Positions 62,932-64,000 of a stretch of 64,000 bases of DNA are shown one piece after another; the first letter of the stretch is position 1, and each line of letters opens with the position of its first letter. Origin of the DNA: Gammaproteobacteria bacterium. Lineage in GTDB: Bacteria; Pseudomonadota; Gammaproteobacteria; Steroidobacterales; Woeseiaceae. A program made the position numbers and the translations under genes. The notes beneath the pieces were generated by a model that saw nothing but the letters and a program-made list of their open reading frames with translations, made no database searches and was not told the origin of the DNA. Where the stretch lies: contig JAHZJK010000004.1 in NCBI GenBank assembly GCA_022600955.1, positions 51,473-115,472 on the forward strand, read 5' to 3'.

Positions 62932-63531
62932 GTGAAGATAAAACTCAGTAGAAGTCTTTCGCTGTTCGGCCTTGTCATGATGTTCGGCTGTGTTTCCACA
63001 CCCGTGCCATTAAAGGAAGCCGCACCGGAGTCTTTCGTCGGAGTTTTTAGTACTCATGATCCCGACATTCTTGATGTTGCAGAGTATCTGACGGGTTGGA
63101 ACACTTCCACGGTTGGGGCGCGCAAGCAAGTGTTCCTGCGAGTAACCGACCCAGGATTCAAATATGGTGAAACGGCTGAGTGGGCCCTGATCATTCGCGG
63201 TGACGAGGCGCTCATGACGCCAGGCTCGATTGCGCAAATAGCTGATGGCGCCGTCAGTGTCCGGATGTACCGCTTGCATAGTGTCGACACAAGCAAATGT
63301 TGCGTGAATACATTGCCTTACGAGGAATTCGATATCGCTGACTCTTCCTACATCGGCACGAAAGGGCGCATCGACTTTCTTGGCCGGAATCGAGCGAGAT
63401 TTGTCGTTTGGTTTCAACAAGAAACGACCACCAATAGTGGAGAGCTTATCGGTAAGTCTTTTCAAGTTACTGGTTGTTGGAACATCGAGGGCGAATACCG
63501 GCGATCGGGATGTCGACTGGACGAGGACTAA
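62932..63531 (+). CDS. Lipoprotein of unknown function, 199 aa
   Basis: A GTG start at 62932 follows AGGGAGG with eight-base spacing, which decides the start. The signal ends in a lipobox (LVMMFGC-V). The mature protein is beta-rich (FVGVFSTHDPDILDVAEYLT, RKQVFLRVTDPGFKYGETAE, GRIDFLGRNRARFVVWFQQE) with late cysteines (KCCVNT, TGCWNIEGEYRRSGC). No known family is assigned. It is overlapped at its 3' end by the broken L,D-transpeptidase gene. Confidence 0.65.
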   Translation: MKIKLSRSLSLFGLVMMFGCVSTPVPLKEAAPESFVGVFSTHDPDILDVAEYLTGWNTSTVGARKQVFLRVTDPGFKYGETAEWALIIRGDEALMTPGSIAQIADGAVSVRMYRLHSVDTSKCCVNTLPYEEFDIADSSYIGTKGRIDFLGRNRARFVVWFQQETTTNSGELIGKSFQVTGCWNIEGEYRRSGCRLDED

Positions 63532-63877
63532 TTCTGTCTTCGGCGATTCTGCTTTCGCCGAGACGGCCGATAGCGTTCTCGTCGACAAGTCTGATGTAAA
63601 ACTCTACTTACTCAAGAACAGTTCTGTAATCGCCGAGTATTCGGTAGCATTTGGCGCGAACCCGGAAGGTCACAAGCAGCAGGAAGGCGACGAACGGACG
63701 CCAGAAGGCCAGTATATTCTTGAAAACGAGAAAGCGGACAGCGCCTTACTCAACGGTTTAACTGGACCGACGGATGCATCGGCGTTACCGACAAGGAAAT
63801 GGACGAAATCTGGACTGCAGTTGCGGCCAACACGCCGAATGAAATCAGGGAGTATCCCCGGTACCACTCACGGGTAA
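63510..63877 (+). pseudogene. L,D-transpeptidase (YkuD) pseudogene
   Basis: An ATG at 63510 gives a signal-like start (STGRGLILSSAILLSPRR). In another frame follows the YkuD N-terminal part, DKSDVKLYLLKNSSVIAEYS then FGANPEGHKQQEGDERTPEG. In a third frame appears the C-terminal part, QRFNWTDGCIGVTDKEMDEI, with the nucleophilic Cys. The 45-50 residues that should join them, with the catalytic His of the HG motif, are missing between about 63741 and 63750. Thus at least one frameshift and one internal deletion have destroyed the gene. The family crosslinks peptidoglycan. Confidence 0.75.
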
Positions 63878-63920
63878 ATCGGAGCCTCGCGGAGAACTCG
63901 AGGAGCCTGGGTTTTGAAAA

Positions 63921-63997
<77 letters not shown>

Positions 63998-64000
63998 TTA

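Overview
The window reads as a bacterial chromosome segment at roughly 55% GC. Most proteins suggest a marine or sediment gammaproteobacterium: many exported lipoproteins and beta-barrels, a PA0069-type radical SAM protein, a 7Fe ferredoxin of the FdxA type, and a CTG-N10-CAG SOS box of E. coli/Pseudomonas type. A Woeseiaceae-like or Steroidobacter-like lineage would fit, but this is inference from gene content. No phage genes, transposase, integrase or CRISPR array were seen.

Layout. 1-20.5 kb is mostly single housekeeping or metabolic genes on both strands: a 5'-partial outer-membrane protein, murI, an M49-like peptidase lipoprotein, folE, msrA, an M23 peptidase, a TPR/TonB-C protein, a radical SAM gene under a near-consensus LexA box, an MscS channel, beta-propeller enzymes, a rhomboid, a NUDIX/MBL pair, ferredoxin, a haloalkane dehalogenase, an HSL-type hydrolase and a carnosine-methyltransferase-like enzyme. 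20.6-32.4 kb is a divergent locus of exported redox-type proteins. A Tat-exported DUF1501-like protein and two CxxCH proteins (one with LamG) lie leftwards. Rightwards lie an HzsA-like di-CxxCH propeller lipoprotein, an SH3/beta-barrel protein, a barrel lipoprotein, a DUF4266 lipoprotein with a Gly/Cys tail, and a DUF3570 barrel. 32.5-44.7 kb holds compact plus-strand operons with overlapping starts: LemA/DUF2207/amidohydrolase/rhomboid/LysE, a Tat-lipoprotein TldD with its TldE partner, and rsgA-pxpA-pxpB-pxpC. An SDR gene sits on the opposite strand.

44.7-63.9 kb is different. It has small plus-strand accessory genes, many unknown, separated by imperfect palindromes that often carry a TGGCCG loop. 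It includes a truncated immunity-like (DUF2185) gene, a MarR regulator with a C-terminal four-Cys motif divergent from a cytochrome P460/thioredoxin-like pair with two matching operators, a ClpS-like ORF with a possible frameshift, a delta-class carbonic anhydrase lipoprotein, and an L,D-transpeptidase pseudogene. A CAU tRNA closes the window.

The strongest candidate for an undescribed system is the 20.6-32.4 kb exported haem/LamG/HzsA-like locus. The MarR-P460-redoxin module and the palindrome-separated accessory array come next. All functional assignments are from reading motifs by eye; no database search was possible.
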